This document shows positions 1 through 10,615 of a DNA stretch of 54,970 nt, piece by piece. This stretch comes from Treponema sp. (GTDB taxonomy: Bacteria > Spirochaetota > Spirochaetia > Treponematales > Treponemataceae): NCBI GenBank assembly GCA_017550685.1, contig JAFZOJ010000116.1, positions 1 to 54,970 on the forward strand, written 5' to 3'. The notes below the pieces were generated by a model. The model was given only the letters and a program-made list of their open reading frames with translations. It was not told the DNA's origin and did no database searches. How positions within the stretch are numbered: the stretch's first letter is position 1; each line of letters begins with the position of its first letter. The translations under genes and the position numbers were made by a program.

Positions 1-1071
1 TACATCTTCAATAATATCTACTTCGTGAAGGAAGTCGTTGCGGTATGGGGCAGGGCTAAGAGTGATTTCGTCGCCGTTTGTTGTTACAGTGTTACCCATG
101 CGAGTAAGAGCATCTACAACCTTTGGCATATCAAAGTCACTTCCAAGCAGCTTGTTTACAGCACCAAGTGTTGTCTTTGTTGTAGGCTGGAAGTAGTAAG
201 GAACCATAATGTCTTTACCAAGGCCTGTGTCATAAGGATGCTTTACAAGAATAGGTTTAATTTCATAACCCTGATCAGCAAAGTCACATGCAACAATATT
301 TGCAGACAAAATCAGGTTTTCAATATTGTCACCTGTAAGCTCAACCATAAGGTCCTTGTCGCCAACCTGAACAGCACCCAAAGTAGCACTGTTGATGATT
401 GGAGCCATAGAAAGAACTTCATCCTTTGCATCGCTCAAAAGAGGGAACTTTTTCATGTCCTGCAAAATCCAGCCAAAATCTTTTCCCTTTGGATGGTCTG
501 TAAGAATCTGGCGGCATGTCATTGGAGCTTCACACTGCAATGGCACAAAGCTTGTCTTGTCCGGGTCAACAGCATGATATTTTACAGGGAACTTAATCTG
601 GTCAATGCGGTAAACACCCATAGAAATAGACTTGCGTTTGCGACCAAAGTTCCAGGCCAGCTTTTCCTGTGTCTGAATAATATCCTTGAGCATAGGATCA
701 TCAATTGCCTTACCTGTAATCATAAAGGCAACCATGTAAGGACGAACATCCTTAAGCTCAGGGTCAACTTCTACAATACGCTCACCGTAATCATTGTTTC
801 CCTGATTGCTCATGAGCTTCATATAGTCAACAGTTTTTCCGCCTTCGTGGAGCTTAATCTGGCGTGCAACACCATTTGTAGACCAGAGGTCTGGGCGGTT
901 TGTATCGTTCAATTCAATTTTTACAACGCGTTCTGCTTCGCTCTGGCTCATATCCGGCTTTTCATCAAGCTCGGCCTTAGCGCAAGGAAGGATATCTTCC
1001 AAAACATCATAAGTGTATTTTTTTCCAATTGCTTCAAAAAACAGTTTTTCGTTACATTCGATTTTAGGCAT
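1..1071 (-). CDS. pheT: Phenylalanyl-tRNA synthetase beta subunit, archaeal/eukaryotic type (3' part beyond window)
   Basis: Reading the minus strand from an ATG at 1071 gives 357 uninterrupted codons to the window edge, beginning MPKIECNEKLFFEAIGKKYT. The sequence contains NDTNRPDLWSTNGVARQIK and KRKSISMGVYRIDQIK-like blocks, typical of the shorter B1-B5 type PheT of archaea, eukaryotes and spirochaetes, and lacks the long N-terminal EMAP-like extension of ordinary bacterial PheT. The enzyme pairs with PheS to charge tRNA-Phe in the cytoplasm. About 60% of a normal roughly 590-residue chain is present; pheS is not in view. A GGGG-type ribosome site lies about 8 nt upstream and a TATAAT -10 at 1103-1108. 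The decarboxylase gene is upstream on the same strand, 64 bp away. Identification is from remembered family motifs, not alignment. Confidence 0.93.
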   Translation of the reverse strand, partial: MPKIECNEKLFFEAIGKKYTYDVLEDILPCAKAELDEKPDMSQSEAERVVKIELNDTNRPDLWSTNGVARQIKLHEGGKTVDYMKLMSNQGNNDYGERIVEVDPELKDVRPYMVAFMITGKAIDDPMLKDIIQTQEKLAWNFGRKRKSISMGVYRIDQIKFPVKYHAVDPDKTSFVPLQCEAPMTCRQILTDHPKGKDFGWILQDMKKFPLLSDAKDEVLSMAPIINSATLGAVQVGDKDLMVELTGDNIENLILSANIVACDFADQGYEIKPILVKHPYDTGLGKDIMVPYYFQPTTKTTLGAVNKLLGSDFDMPKVVDALTRMGNTVTTNGDEITLSPAPYRNDFLHEVDIIEDV

Positions 1072-1135
1072 TTTGTCGTCCCCAAAAAAATTTTAATGTT
1101 TTATTATAGAAGAATTTACGGAAATAGGGAATAGT

Positions 1136-2305
1136 TTACATAAAGTAAGTCTTTATCGGCGGAAATCCGTTGAATGCTACAGAGGCGTAGGTCGAAGTAT
1201 AGGCTCCGGTGCTAAGCCAGTAGAGTTTGTCGCCGGCTTTTAGGGAAACAGGCAGCTTGTATTTGGCATCCTCGTACATAATGTCCATGCTGTCGCAGGT
1301 TGGGCCTGCAATAATTACTATGCCTTCTTTTTCACCGGGTTTGTCGCGGCTGGTTACTACCGGATATTTTATGGATTCATCAAGGGTTTCGATAAGACCG
1401 TTGAACTTGCCTGCGTCTACATAAACCCAGCGTGCCAGAGCGGTGTTGTTTTTGCGGCTGGTCAAAATTACTTCCGAAGTCAAAATGCCGCTGTCGCCGA
1501 CAAGGGAACGTCCAGGTTCAAGAATGATTTCAGGAATATCATCTCCAAAGTCTTCTTCAATATAGCGGGTAATTTCCGAAGCATATTCACTAAGGGTGTT
1601 TGTAGGTTCAACATAGCTTGCAGGAAACCCGCCGCCCATATTAATCATGCTAAGACGAATTCCTTCCTCTTCTTCCAGAGAAGTAAAAAGATATTTTACC
1701 TTGGCAATGGCGTCGTTCCACTGACCAATATCACGCTGCTGGCTTCCTACGTGAAAGCTTATTCCATAAGGAGTAAGTCCCAGGTCTCGGGCAAGCACGA
1801 GTAAATCATAAGCCATATCAGGGTGACATCCAAACTTGCGCGAAAGAGGCCAGTCTGCGCTTACAGAATTTTCTACCAGGATGCGGACATAAATGCGGGA
1901 ACCCGGAGCGTTTTCGGCAATTGCCTTAAGGTCATCCTTGCTGTCGGTGGCAAACATGCGCACGCCCTTGTCGTAAAAATATTTTATATCGCGGGCCTTT
2001 TTGATTGTGTTGCCGTAAGAAAGTCGTTCAGGTTCAACATTAAACTTGCTGATTAAATCAAGTTCGTAGCGTGAAGCTATATCAAAGCAGGAACCCATCT
2101 CTGCAAGCATCTGAAGAACTGGTTCACCGGGATTAGCCTTCATTGCATAATAAATTCTAGCGTAGGGAAAAGAATCCTTAAGCCTGATGTAGTTCTGCTT
2201 AATTGTATTAAGATTGATAACAACATTTGGAGTTTCCAAATCTTTAGAGAAGTCTAAAAAGCGCTGCCATTCTTTGTCGCTTACGTAATCCTGTCTGTTG
2301 AACAT
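1136..2305 (-). CDS. PLP-dependent ornithine/lysine/arginine-type decarboxylase (fold III)
   Basis: 389 residues, the normal size for the eukaryotic-like ornithine decarboxylase/DapDC family. The PLP lysine lies in YYAMKANPGE (K56), the phosphate-binding glycine loop is NMGGGFP, EPGRS follows, and the substrate-side cysteine is in GPTCDSMD (C337). These mark an alanine-racemase-fold decarboxylase making a polyamine (putrescine or cadaverine) rather than diaminopimelate decarboxylase, but the substrate cannot be fixed from sequence. Start chosen at the ATG with GAGG six bases upstream. It sits alone between the divergent purA promoter region and pheT and could be co-transcribed with pheT. Confidence 0.9.
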   Translation of the reverse strand: MFNRQDYVSDKEWQRFLDFSKDLETPNVVINLNTIKQNYIRLKDSFPYARIYYAMKANPGEPVLQMLAEMGSCFDIASRYELDLISKFNVEPERLSYGNTIKKARDIKYFYDKGVRMFATDSKDDLKAIAENAPGSRIYVRILVENSVSADWPLSRKFGCHPDMAYDLLVLARDLGLTPYGISFHVGSQQRDIGQWNDAIAKVKYLFTSLEEEEGIRLSMINMGGGFPASYVEPTNTLSEYASEITRYIEEDFGDDIPEIILEPGRSLVGDSGILTSEVILTSRKNNTALARWVYVDAGKFNGLIETLDESIKYPVVTSRDKPGEKEGIVIIAGPTCDSMDIMYEDAKYKLPVSLKAGDKLYWLSTGAYTSTYASVAFNGFPPIKTYFM

Positions 2306-2407
2306 AAAGCCTCATTGCTCCTACTTTTATTAATGTTGGCTGAATAATAACAGAAAAAAATAATCTAGTTAATTACTTTTGCAAAATTTTTTCAGAAGCT
2401 TTGATTA

Positions 2408-2436
2408 CTGACAATAATTGTGCATTGTGGTATTAT
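2408..2436 (+). promoter_or_regulatory. purA promoter
   Basis: CTGACA (2408-2413), a 17-bp spacer, then TATTAT (2431-2436) make a good sigma70-type promoter. Predicted transcription start is near 2443, giving a purA leader of about 80 nt that contains the two hairpins at 2455-2512. Confidence 0.6.
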
Positions 2437-2454
2437 GTTCGCGTGCTGTGATAC

Positions 2455-2512
2455 ACCGAGATGATTCTTCGGTACAGTACAAAATTCTTATAAACCGCGA
2501 TGATTCTGCGGT
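2455..2512 (+). promoter_or_regulatory. Two tandem hairpins in the purA leader
   Basis: Two stem-loops, ACCGA-gatgattct-TCGGT (2455-2473) and ACCGC-gatgattct-GCGGT (2494-2512), are spaced 39 bp apart. The loop is identical while the inner stem pair changes from A-T to C-G, a compensatory change. The second ends immediately before the AAGAGG ribosome site of purA. It could be an RNA regulatory structure, a protein-binding repeat or a small palindromic repeat family; the sequence does not decide. Confidence 0.5.
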
Positions 2513-2523
2513 AAGAGGTTGCT

Positions 2524-3750
2524 ATGAATATAGTAGTAATGGGAGCCCAGTGGGGCGATGAAGGCAAGGGAAAAATCGTTGACTACCTTGCTCAGGATGC
2601 AAAGTACGTTGTTCGTTTTGCGGGCGGTGCTAATGCAGGTCACACAATTGTTGTTGATGGAAAAAAGTATGCACTCCATCAGGTTCCGTCCGGAATCCTT
2701 TATCCTGAAAAATCTGTTTTCCTTGGAAGCGGAATGGTAATTGATCCGGAAGCTTTGTTCAAGGAGCTTCAGATGCTCAAGGACAACGGCATTAATTGGG
2801 AAGGACGTGTTTTCATTTCTGACCGTGCACACCTTACTTTGCCGGGCTACCGTGAAATGGACAAGCAGCGCGATGCAGCACGCAAACGCCCTATCGGTAC
2901 AACTGGCCGCGGAATTGGTACAACTTATTCCATGAAATCTGAACGCGACGGTATTCGTGTTGCAGACCTTGACTGGGATGAAAAATGGAACGACCTTGAC
3001 GAAGCAGACAAGAAATTCCTTGAACAGTATAAAGATCAGCTTATTAAAATGCGCGTAAACATTGCTGCCAAAATGTATGAGTACCGCAACGAAAACATTC
3101 TTTTTGAAGGTGCTCAGGGTGCAATGCTCGACATAGATTCAGGAACATATCCATATGTTTCTTCCGGTGCTTCCGGAAGCTACGGTGCTTCTTCTGGTTC
3201 AGGAATTGGACCAAAGGCCCTGGACAAAATCTACGGAGTTTTCAAGGCTTACGAAACACGTGTTGGTAACGGACCAATGCCTTCTGAGTTTAATGCAGAA
3301 ACAGAAGGTGAACTTTGCGATTATGTTCGTAACACAGGAAACGAATTTGGTGTTACAACAGGCCGTCCACGCCGCTGCGGTTACCTTGACCTTGTAGCTT
3401 TGCGCTATGCCTGCCACGTAAACTCAATCGACAATCTTGTTCTTACTCACCTTGATATTTACGATGACATGAACGAAATTGAAGCTTGTGTTGCTTATGA
3501 TATTGATGGAAAAATCGTAACAGATTTCCCAACTTCTATTCCGGACTTGAACAAGGCTAAACCTGTTCTTAAAAAGTTTGACGGATGGAAGAGCGATATT
3601 ACAAAGTGTACAAACTACAAGAATCTTCCAAAGAACGCAAAGGCTTATGTAGACTTTATTGAAGACTTTACCGGAACAAAGGTTGGAATTGTTTCTGTTG
3701 GTGCAGACCGCAGTCAGACTTTTGTTCGAGAAAAGATTTGGAAAAAGTAG
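2524..3750 (+). CDS. purA: Adenylosuccinate synthetase
   Basis: 408 residues starting MNIVVMGAQWGDEGKGK. The P-loop-like GDEGKGK with catalytic D12, the AGHT histidine (H40), and the TTGRGIGT, GAQGAMLDIDSGTYP and TGRPRRCGY blocks are all present, so the enzyme looks complete and active. It joins IMP and aspartate with GTP to make adenylosuccinate, the first committed step to AMP. An AAGAGG ribosome site is 7 bases upstream. Transcription appears to come from the promoter at 2408-2436 through a leader with two hairpins. The stop codon TAG overlaps the likely GTG start of the exporter that follows. Confidence 0.97.
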   Translation: MNIVVMGAQWGDEGKGKIVDYLAQDAKYVVRFAGGANAGHTIVVDGKKYALHQVPSGILYPEKSVFLGSGMVIDPEALFKELQMLKDNGINWEGRVFISDRAHLTLPGYREMDKQRDAARKRPIGTTGRGIGTTYSMKSERDGIRVADLDWDEKWNDLDEADKKFLEQYKDQLIKMRVNIAAKMYEYRNENILFEGAQGAMLDIDSGTYPYVSSGASGSYGASSGSGIGPKALDKIYGVFKAYETRVGNGPMPSEFNAETEGELCDYVRNTGNEFGVTTGRPRRCGYLDLVALRYACHVNSIDNLVLTHLDIYDDMNEIEACVAYDIDGKIVTDFPTSIPDLNKAKPVLKKFDGWKSDITKCTNYKNLPKNAKAYVDFIEDFTGTKVGIVSVGADRSQTFVREKIWKK

Positions 3751-4670
3751 TGAACACTAAGACTAGACAAATCTTTGGGTATTCTCTTGCCGCAATAACC
3801 ATCTTTTTCTGGGGCATTACATTTATATGTACCAAGGCTCTGTTGAATGATTTTTCATCTCTGGAAATTCTGTTCTTCAGGTTTGTTGCGGCATATGTGG
3901 GCTTGTGGCTCATGCACCCAAAGGTTTGTCAAATTGAACGCCGGGACAATATCTTTTTTGCCCTGGCGGGATTAACAGGTGTAGTTCTTTATCAGTTTTC
4001 AGAAAACATTGCAATCAATTTTACCAATGCTTCTAACGTAAGTGTTATCGTAAGCATTTGTCCTTTATTTACAGCACTCATCGCCCAGCTTATCCTTAAA
4101 GAAGATCATCTTAATCTTTGGTTTTTACTCGGTTTTATTATTTCCATTTTTGGAGTTGCACTTGTGTGCTTTAACGGAAGCATGAGTCTGCAGCTCAATC
4201 CAAAGGGCGACCTCCTGGCTTTGTTTTCCGCCATTTGCTGGGGCTTTTATTCTCTGTTTGTTTCCATCATAAATAAGAAAAATTACAACCCTATTGGTGC
4301 AACACGACGCGTATTTTTCTATGCCGTAATTTTTATGCTCCCTCTGGTTTTGATTGGCTTGAAAAACGGCAACCCGGAAAGCTCCTGGGCTTTTACGCTG
4401 GACCCTGTAATAAACAAAGCAAGATTTACAAAGGCCATCAACTGGTTCAATCTTTTATTCCTGGGTTTTGTTGCAAGCGGCTTTTGTTTTTCAGCCTGGA
4501 ATAAATCGTGCGAAATTATTGGTACGGTTAAAGTCAGCTGCGGATTATATCTTATTCCGGTTGTAACTATTGTGTTTGCATTTTTTGTTCTGGGAGAACC
4601 GATTACCTGGCTTGGAGCTTTGGGCTCAATTATAACAATTACCGGACTTTTTATAAGCGAAAAACAATAA
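3750..4670 (+). CDS. EamA-family (DMT) transporter
   Basis: About 306 residues with ten hydrophobic segments arranged as two EamA repeats, the usual drug/metabolite exporter architecture in the inner membrane. Substrate unknown; purine or amino-acid export would fit the purA neighbour but that is guesswork. I place the start at GTG 3750, whose first base is the last base of the purA stop (TAGTG) with GGA about 7 bases upstream, which suggests translational coupling. A TTG at 3738 is an in-frame alternative adding four residues. The 3' end lies three bases from the stop of the convergent GGDEF gene. Confidence 0.85.
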   Translation: MNTKTRQIFGYSLAAITIFFWGITFICTKALLNDFSSLEILFFRFVAAYVGLWLMHPKVCQIERRDNIFFALAGLTGVVLYQFSENIAINFTNASNVSVIVSICPLFTALIAQLILKEDHLNLWFLLGFIISIFGVALVCFNGSMSLQLNPKGDLLALFSAICWGFYSLFVSIINKKNYNPIGATRRVFFYAVIFMLPLVLIGLKNGNPESSWAFTLDPVINKARFTKAINWFNLLFLGFVASGFCFSAWNKSCEIIGTVKVSCGLYLIPVVTIVFAFFVLGEPITWLGALGSIITITGLFISEKQ

Positions 4671-4673
4671 GGC

Positions 4674-6083
4674 TTACTTTCGTTTATTTTCCGGATGCTT
4701 TTTATAATAAAGCTTTTTATCTTCGTACATGCAGGCATCTGCCTGTTTCATTACATTACAAACGTTACGGCTGTTGTGATCAAAGCTGGAACCAATGGCA
4801 AAGCTTACAGAATCATTTTGTTCAACCTCTTTTCTCAGCTGTTCAATCTTTTTTTCAAAGTGAACCTGAGTCTTTCCCAGTACCATAACCATAAACTCGT
4901 CACCACCGGCGCGGTAAATATTGTCGTCAGGGAAAACATGACGCAGCAGGTCTGCACCACGCTTTAAAAGCTTATCACCTTCTTCGTGGCCAAGATTATC
5001 GTTAGTCTGTTTAAGGCAGTTAAGATCAACAAAAGCAATACCGACAGTGCCTTTTTTGGATTTTTTATTATTGCTCAAGAAATCTACCTTGTTGTTCATT
5101 TCGTTTCTGTTAAGAACACCGGTAAGCATATCAATGGAACTAAGGATTCTGAATTTTTCAAAAAGCTGATAGTTGGAAATTTCAGAAGCAAGGAAGAAGG
5201 TTGTCAGTTCCAGAGTTTCTTTGATACGCACAACATTTTCTGTATCAAAGTTGGTAACCCACATATAACCAATGAGTTCATCATTTGCTTTGAGCGGGAA
5301 AAGAACCAGACTGTTTACGCCAAAGTTAATAAGGGATTCGAACCATTTTTTATTGGTGTTTTTGATAATCTCCATGTCTTTGGCATTTTTAGCAATAAGA
5401 CAGTTACTTCCGCCAACGGTTTTTTCCCAGGTCTTGGCCAGGGTAAAGAAATCTTTATTCAGCCAGTTTTCCCTTGTTTTAAAATTAGGGTCACCATCCA
5501 TGCTTTCGCCCAGGATAGAACATTTGCTGGATATAAAATCAATGAGCATAATGCAGCAGAATTGTGCCTTACAGATTTCGCGGATATCCTTAATAACTTC
5601 CTGCATTGTTTTTTTAAAGTCAGAAGTTCCGCGCAGCTTGATACAGGTCTTAAGAACATCAGAAGCTGTTTCGTAAGAAGTCTGTGACATTTTATTTACA
5701 TTTGCTTCGTGCGAAAGCTCCTGAGTGTAGGTGCAGTAACCAATGTTTTCATCATCAGATTCCAGCGGCATGAAAAAAAGATTGAACCAGAAATCATAGC
5801 GCTCCGGATGAACATAAGAATGAAGCGGCTGCTTAAGGACAGCACTTCGATAGCAGAAATCTTCAAAGTTCAAATCTTTAGGAAAATAAATCTGATATTC
5901 ACTGTTTGGAATAAATTTGTTTGTGAGCATTTTAGGACCATCTGCATTGTTTTCAATTGAATCAATGTATGGTTTATTACCCGCAACAATACGAATAGTT
6001 CCATAAGAACCATTCTTTTTCTTTTCTACAGAGATGAGGCAGGTCATAGAGCTAAAACTGTCAACTATCGCCTGAAAATCCAT
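4674..6083 (-). CDS. GAF-GGDEF diguanylate cyclase
   Basis: 469 residues. The N-terminal 130 are PAS-like, residues about 140-300 look like a GAF sensor domain, and the C-terminal 165 are a GGDEF domain (start LTGVLNRNEM, active loop AGGDEF at 392-397). The catalytic loop is intact, so c-di-GMP synthesis is expected. No RxxD inhibitory site is obvious before the loop, and there are no membrane segments, so the protein is probably cytosolic and senses a small molecule through GAF. AGGA lies 8 bases before the ATG. It follows lacZ on the same strand by 54 bp and could be read from the same transcript. Confidence 0.88.
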   Translation of the reverse strand: MDFQAIVDSFSSMTCLISVEKKKNGSYGTIRIVAGNKPYIDSIENNADGPKMLTNKFIPNSEYQIYFPKDLNFEDFCYRSAVLKQPLHSYVHPERYDFWFNLFFMPLESDDENIGYCTYTQELSHEANVNKMSQTSYETASDVLKTCIKLRGTSDFKKTMQEVIKDIREICKAQFCCIMLIDFISSKCSILGESMDGDPNFKTRENWLNKDFFTLAKTWEKTVGGSNCLIAKNAKDMEIIKNTNKKWFESLINFGVNSLVLFPLKANDELIGYMWVTNFDTENVVRIKETLELTTFFLASEISNYQLFEKFRILSSIDMLTGVLNRNEMNNKVDFLSNNKKSKKGTVGIAFVDLNCLKQTNDNLGHEEGDKLLKRGADLLRHVFPDDNIYRAGGDEFMVMVLGKTQVHFEKKIEQLRKEVEQNDSVSFAIGSSFDHNSRNVCNVMKQADACMYEDKKLYYKKHPENKRK

Positions 6084-6137
6084 TTAAATATCCTATCCCA
6101 CTATTTTAACATCATTTTTTTGAGCGCGCAAACATTT

Positions 6138-9419
<3,282 letters not shown>

Positions 9420-9443
9420 TCAGTAGAAAATTTTTCCAAAATA

Positions 9444-9452
9444 TGCTATATT
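9444..9452 (+). promoter_or_regulatory. Extended -10 for tRNA-Ala
   Basis: TGcTATATT lies 13 bases before the mature tRNA 5' end, with a predicted start near 9459. No good -35 is seen, as is common for extended -10 promoters. It is divergent from the lacZ promoter. Confidence 0.5.
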
Positions 9453-9465
9453 CAATTTATAAAAA

Positions 9466-9539
9466 GGGGCTGTAGCTCACCTGGCTAGAGCGCTACAATG
9501 GCATTGTAGAGGTAGTCGGTTCAAGTCCGATCAGCTCCA
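9466..9539 (+). tRNA. tRNA-Ala (anticodon GGC)
   Basis: A full cloverleaf can be drawn: acceptor GGGGCTG with CAGCTCC (one G-T pair), D-stem GCTC/GAGC, anticodon stem CTACA/TGTAG around loop ATGGCAT with GGC at the anticodon, T-arm GTCGG-TTCAAGT-CCGAT, discriminator A. CCA is not encoded. The T-arm segment TAGTCGGTTCAAG recurs, inverted, 45 bp downstream at the start of element E1. Confidence 0.96.
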
Positions 9540-9583
9540 TATTTCTTCTAATCAAAATAACATAAATCCCTAAAATTTTAATA

Positions 9584-9730
9584 CTTGAACCGACTAACGA
9601 AGTGAGCGGTCGAAAAAAAGGCGAGCAGTGCGGAGCGTTTTTTTCGAAAGTTGCCAGGGAGGGCAACTTAGCGAACGGAGGCGCCCTGGAGGGAGCGCAC
9701 AGGAAGTGCGCGACTGGAGGGGTCGGTTCC
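9584..9730 (+). repeat. Element E1: tRNA-adjacent structured repeat ending in tRNA-Ala T-arm copies
   Basis: 147 bp just after tRNA-Ala. The left end (9584-9596) is the exact 13-nt reverse complement of the tRNA T-arm; the right end repeats GTCGGTTC in direct orientation, so the ends form a perfect 8-bp inverted repeat. Inside are three hairpins: TCGAAAAAAA/TTTTTTTCGA (9610-9647) around an 18-nt loop, AAGTTGCC/GGCAACTT (9648-9669) with loop AGGGAG, and GCGCAC/GTGCGC (9695-9711) with loop AGGAA. The 18-nt loop and the flanking GAAGTGAG, GCGAACG and GGCGCC blocks are shared with E2, while the stems differ by compensating changes. The first hairpin could also end tRNA transcription. Confidence 0.85.
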
Positions 9731-9757
9731 ATAAAAATTTAAACCTTATTAATTCTA

Positions 9758-10039
9758 TTAAACCAAACAAGCCACCTTAACATTTACAGGTTCGTGCTGC
9801 ATGGCGAGCCATAAGGTCAATTTCATCTGCATAGCCATCCAGCTTTCTGGACTGGTTTTAGTTGCCTTAGCAATTCTTATTGCCATCTCTGGGCTTAAAG
9901 CAGATTTTTCATTAACAAATTCAGAGAGTGTCTTTCTTGTAACACCAAGCATTTGTGCGGCGTCAGTTATATTTATACCAAGTGGTTCTAGAACATCTTT
10001 TAAGAATACTTCACCTGGGTGAGTTGGTTTTCTAGTCAT
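9758..10039 (-). CDS. higA: HigA-family antitoxin (XRE helix-turn-helix)
   Basis: 93 residues beginning MTRKPTHPGEVFLKDVLEPL, the signature N-terminus of HigA/VapI-type antitoxins. A helix-turn-helix follows at about 25-60 (ITDAAQMLGVTRKTLSEFVN). It should bind and neutralise the HigB partner and repress the operon. The gene follows higB by 9 bp, the toxin-first order typical of higBA. The C-terminus ends in a short tail, VNVKVACLV. Confidence 0.93.
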   Translation of the reverse strand: MTRKPTHPGEVFLKDVLEPLGINITDAAQMLGVTRKTLSEFVNEKSALSPEMAIRIAKATKTSPESWMAMQMKLTLWLAMQHEPVNVKVACLV

Positions 10040-10048
10040 ATTTTTCTC

Positions 10049-10327
10049 CTAGTGATAATCCTGATAATCAACAAGAATAGCATCCTGTCCTTCAAAATAA
10101 AAAGTCACGCGCCAGTTTCCATTTACTGTTACGGACCACATATCTTTTTCCTGTCCCTGTAATTGATGCAATCTATATCCCGGTAAGTTCATATCCTGAG
10201 GATTTATACTTGCATCAAGACGGTCTAGAATTCGTCCAAGTTTGGAGACATGCTCCGGAATTATTCCGGCTTTACTTCCTGTTTCGAAAAAATCTTTAAG
10301 ACCTTTATGTCTCCATGATTTTATCAT
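10049..10327 (-). CDS. higB: HigB-family toxin (RelE/ParE superfamily)
   Basis: 92 residues with the HigB pattern: MIKSWRHKGLKDFFETG at the start, RLHQLQGQEKDMWSVTVNGNWRVTFYF in the core and a C-terminal DYQDYH. The conserved GNWRVTFYF strand and the terminal histidine are those of ribosome-dependent mRNA interferases. It is first in the toxin-antitoxin operon. The ATG is only 5 bases from a TAAAAT -10 (TTGACA 18 bp upstream) with no ribosome site. The pair sits between two tRNA genes and between the inverted elements E1 and E2, which suggests acquired or mobile DNA. Confidence 0.93.
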   Translation of the reverse strand: MIKSWRHKGLKDFFETGSKAGIIPEHVSKLGRILDRLDASINPQDMNLPGYRLHQLQGQEKDMWSVTVNGNWRVTFYFEGQDAILVDYQDYH

Positions 10328-10332
10328 AATTC

Positions 10333-10362
10333 ATTTTAACCCCGTAACGTGTAACGTGTCAA
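10333..10362 (-). promoter_or_regulatory. higBA promoter with tandem CGTTAC repeats
   Basis: TTGACA (10357-10362), 18-bp spacer, TAAAAT (10333-10338), then ATG after 5 bases. The spacer carries two direct CGTTAC copies 7 bp apart, well placed as an operator for HigA autorepression (inference). Confidence 0.55.
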
Positions 10363-10412
10363 GTTATATTATATGAATTCTTGTCAATCTTAGGGTTTTA
10401 TGTAAGCTGGTG

Positions 10413-10565
10413 GAGGGTAGGACTCGCCGTTCCAAGCTCCGCCGTCCTGGCTCCGCTTTCCACGGCGCCTTCGTTCGTTACCGGCGACGTCCTGTCGCCG
10501 GTTCCTAAAAAACGCTCCGCACTGCTCGCCTTTTTTAGGACCACTCACTTCGGTTCGAGTCCTAC
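10413..10565 (-). repeat. Element E2: tRNA-adjacent structured repeat ending in tRNA-fMet T-arm copies
   Basis: 153 bp downstream of tRNA-fMet, in the same orientation relative to its tRNA as E1. The ends are a perfect 10-bp inverted repeat (GTAGGACTCG, 10417-10426; CGAGTCCTAC, 10556-10565) inside 14-nt exact copies of the tRNA-fMet 3' part. Internal hairpins are TCCTAAAAAA/TTTTTTAGGA (10503-10540) with the same 18-nt loop as E1, ACCGGCGAC/GTCGCCGGT (10480-10502) with loop AGGAC on the tRNA strand, and an AGC..GCC/GGC..GCT stem (10435-10457), also with loop AGGAC. The order of parts matches E1 throughout. Confidence 0.85.
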
Positions 10566-10581
10566 ATATGGAATGTTAAAT

Positions 10582-10611
10582 AAAAAACGTCTCCTTTATT
10601 TGGAGACGTTT
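10582..10611 (-). terminator. Intrinsic terminator after tRNA-fMet
   Basis: A perfect 10-bp stem AAACGTCTCC/GGAGACGTTT (10585-10611) with a 7-nt loop, followed on the minus strand by a T run, 5 bases after the tRNA 3' end. Confidence 0.85.
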
Positions 10612-10615
10612 CTTT

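Noticed and set aside
25..1134. 369-codon plus-strand open frame opposite pheT
   Set aside because: No family features or ribosome site; the minus strand encodes an unmistakable PheT. It is a shadow created by codon bias.
2440..2523. Short leader ORF through the purA hairpins (GTG at about 2449)
   Set aside because: The frame is open and the repeat is a multiple of three, but there is no ribosome site, no codon bias towards one amino acid and no terminator; structure explains it better.
9493..9732. 79-codon open frame across tRNA-Ala and E1
   Set aside because: It translates the reverse complement of the tRNA (ending GLEPTTSTMPL) and the structured element; a common annotation artefact.
9584..10565. 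Classical composite transposon bounded by E1 and E2
   Set aside because: No transposase, and the terminal repeats differ between the two elements, each matching its own tRNA, so they are not a matched pair of IS ends.
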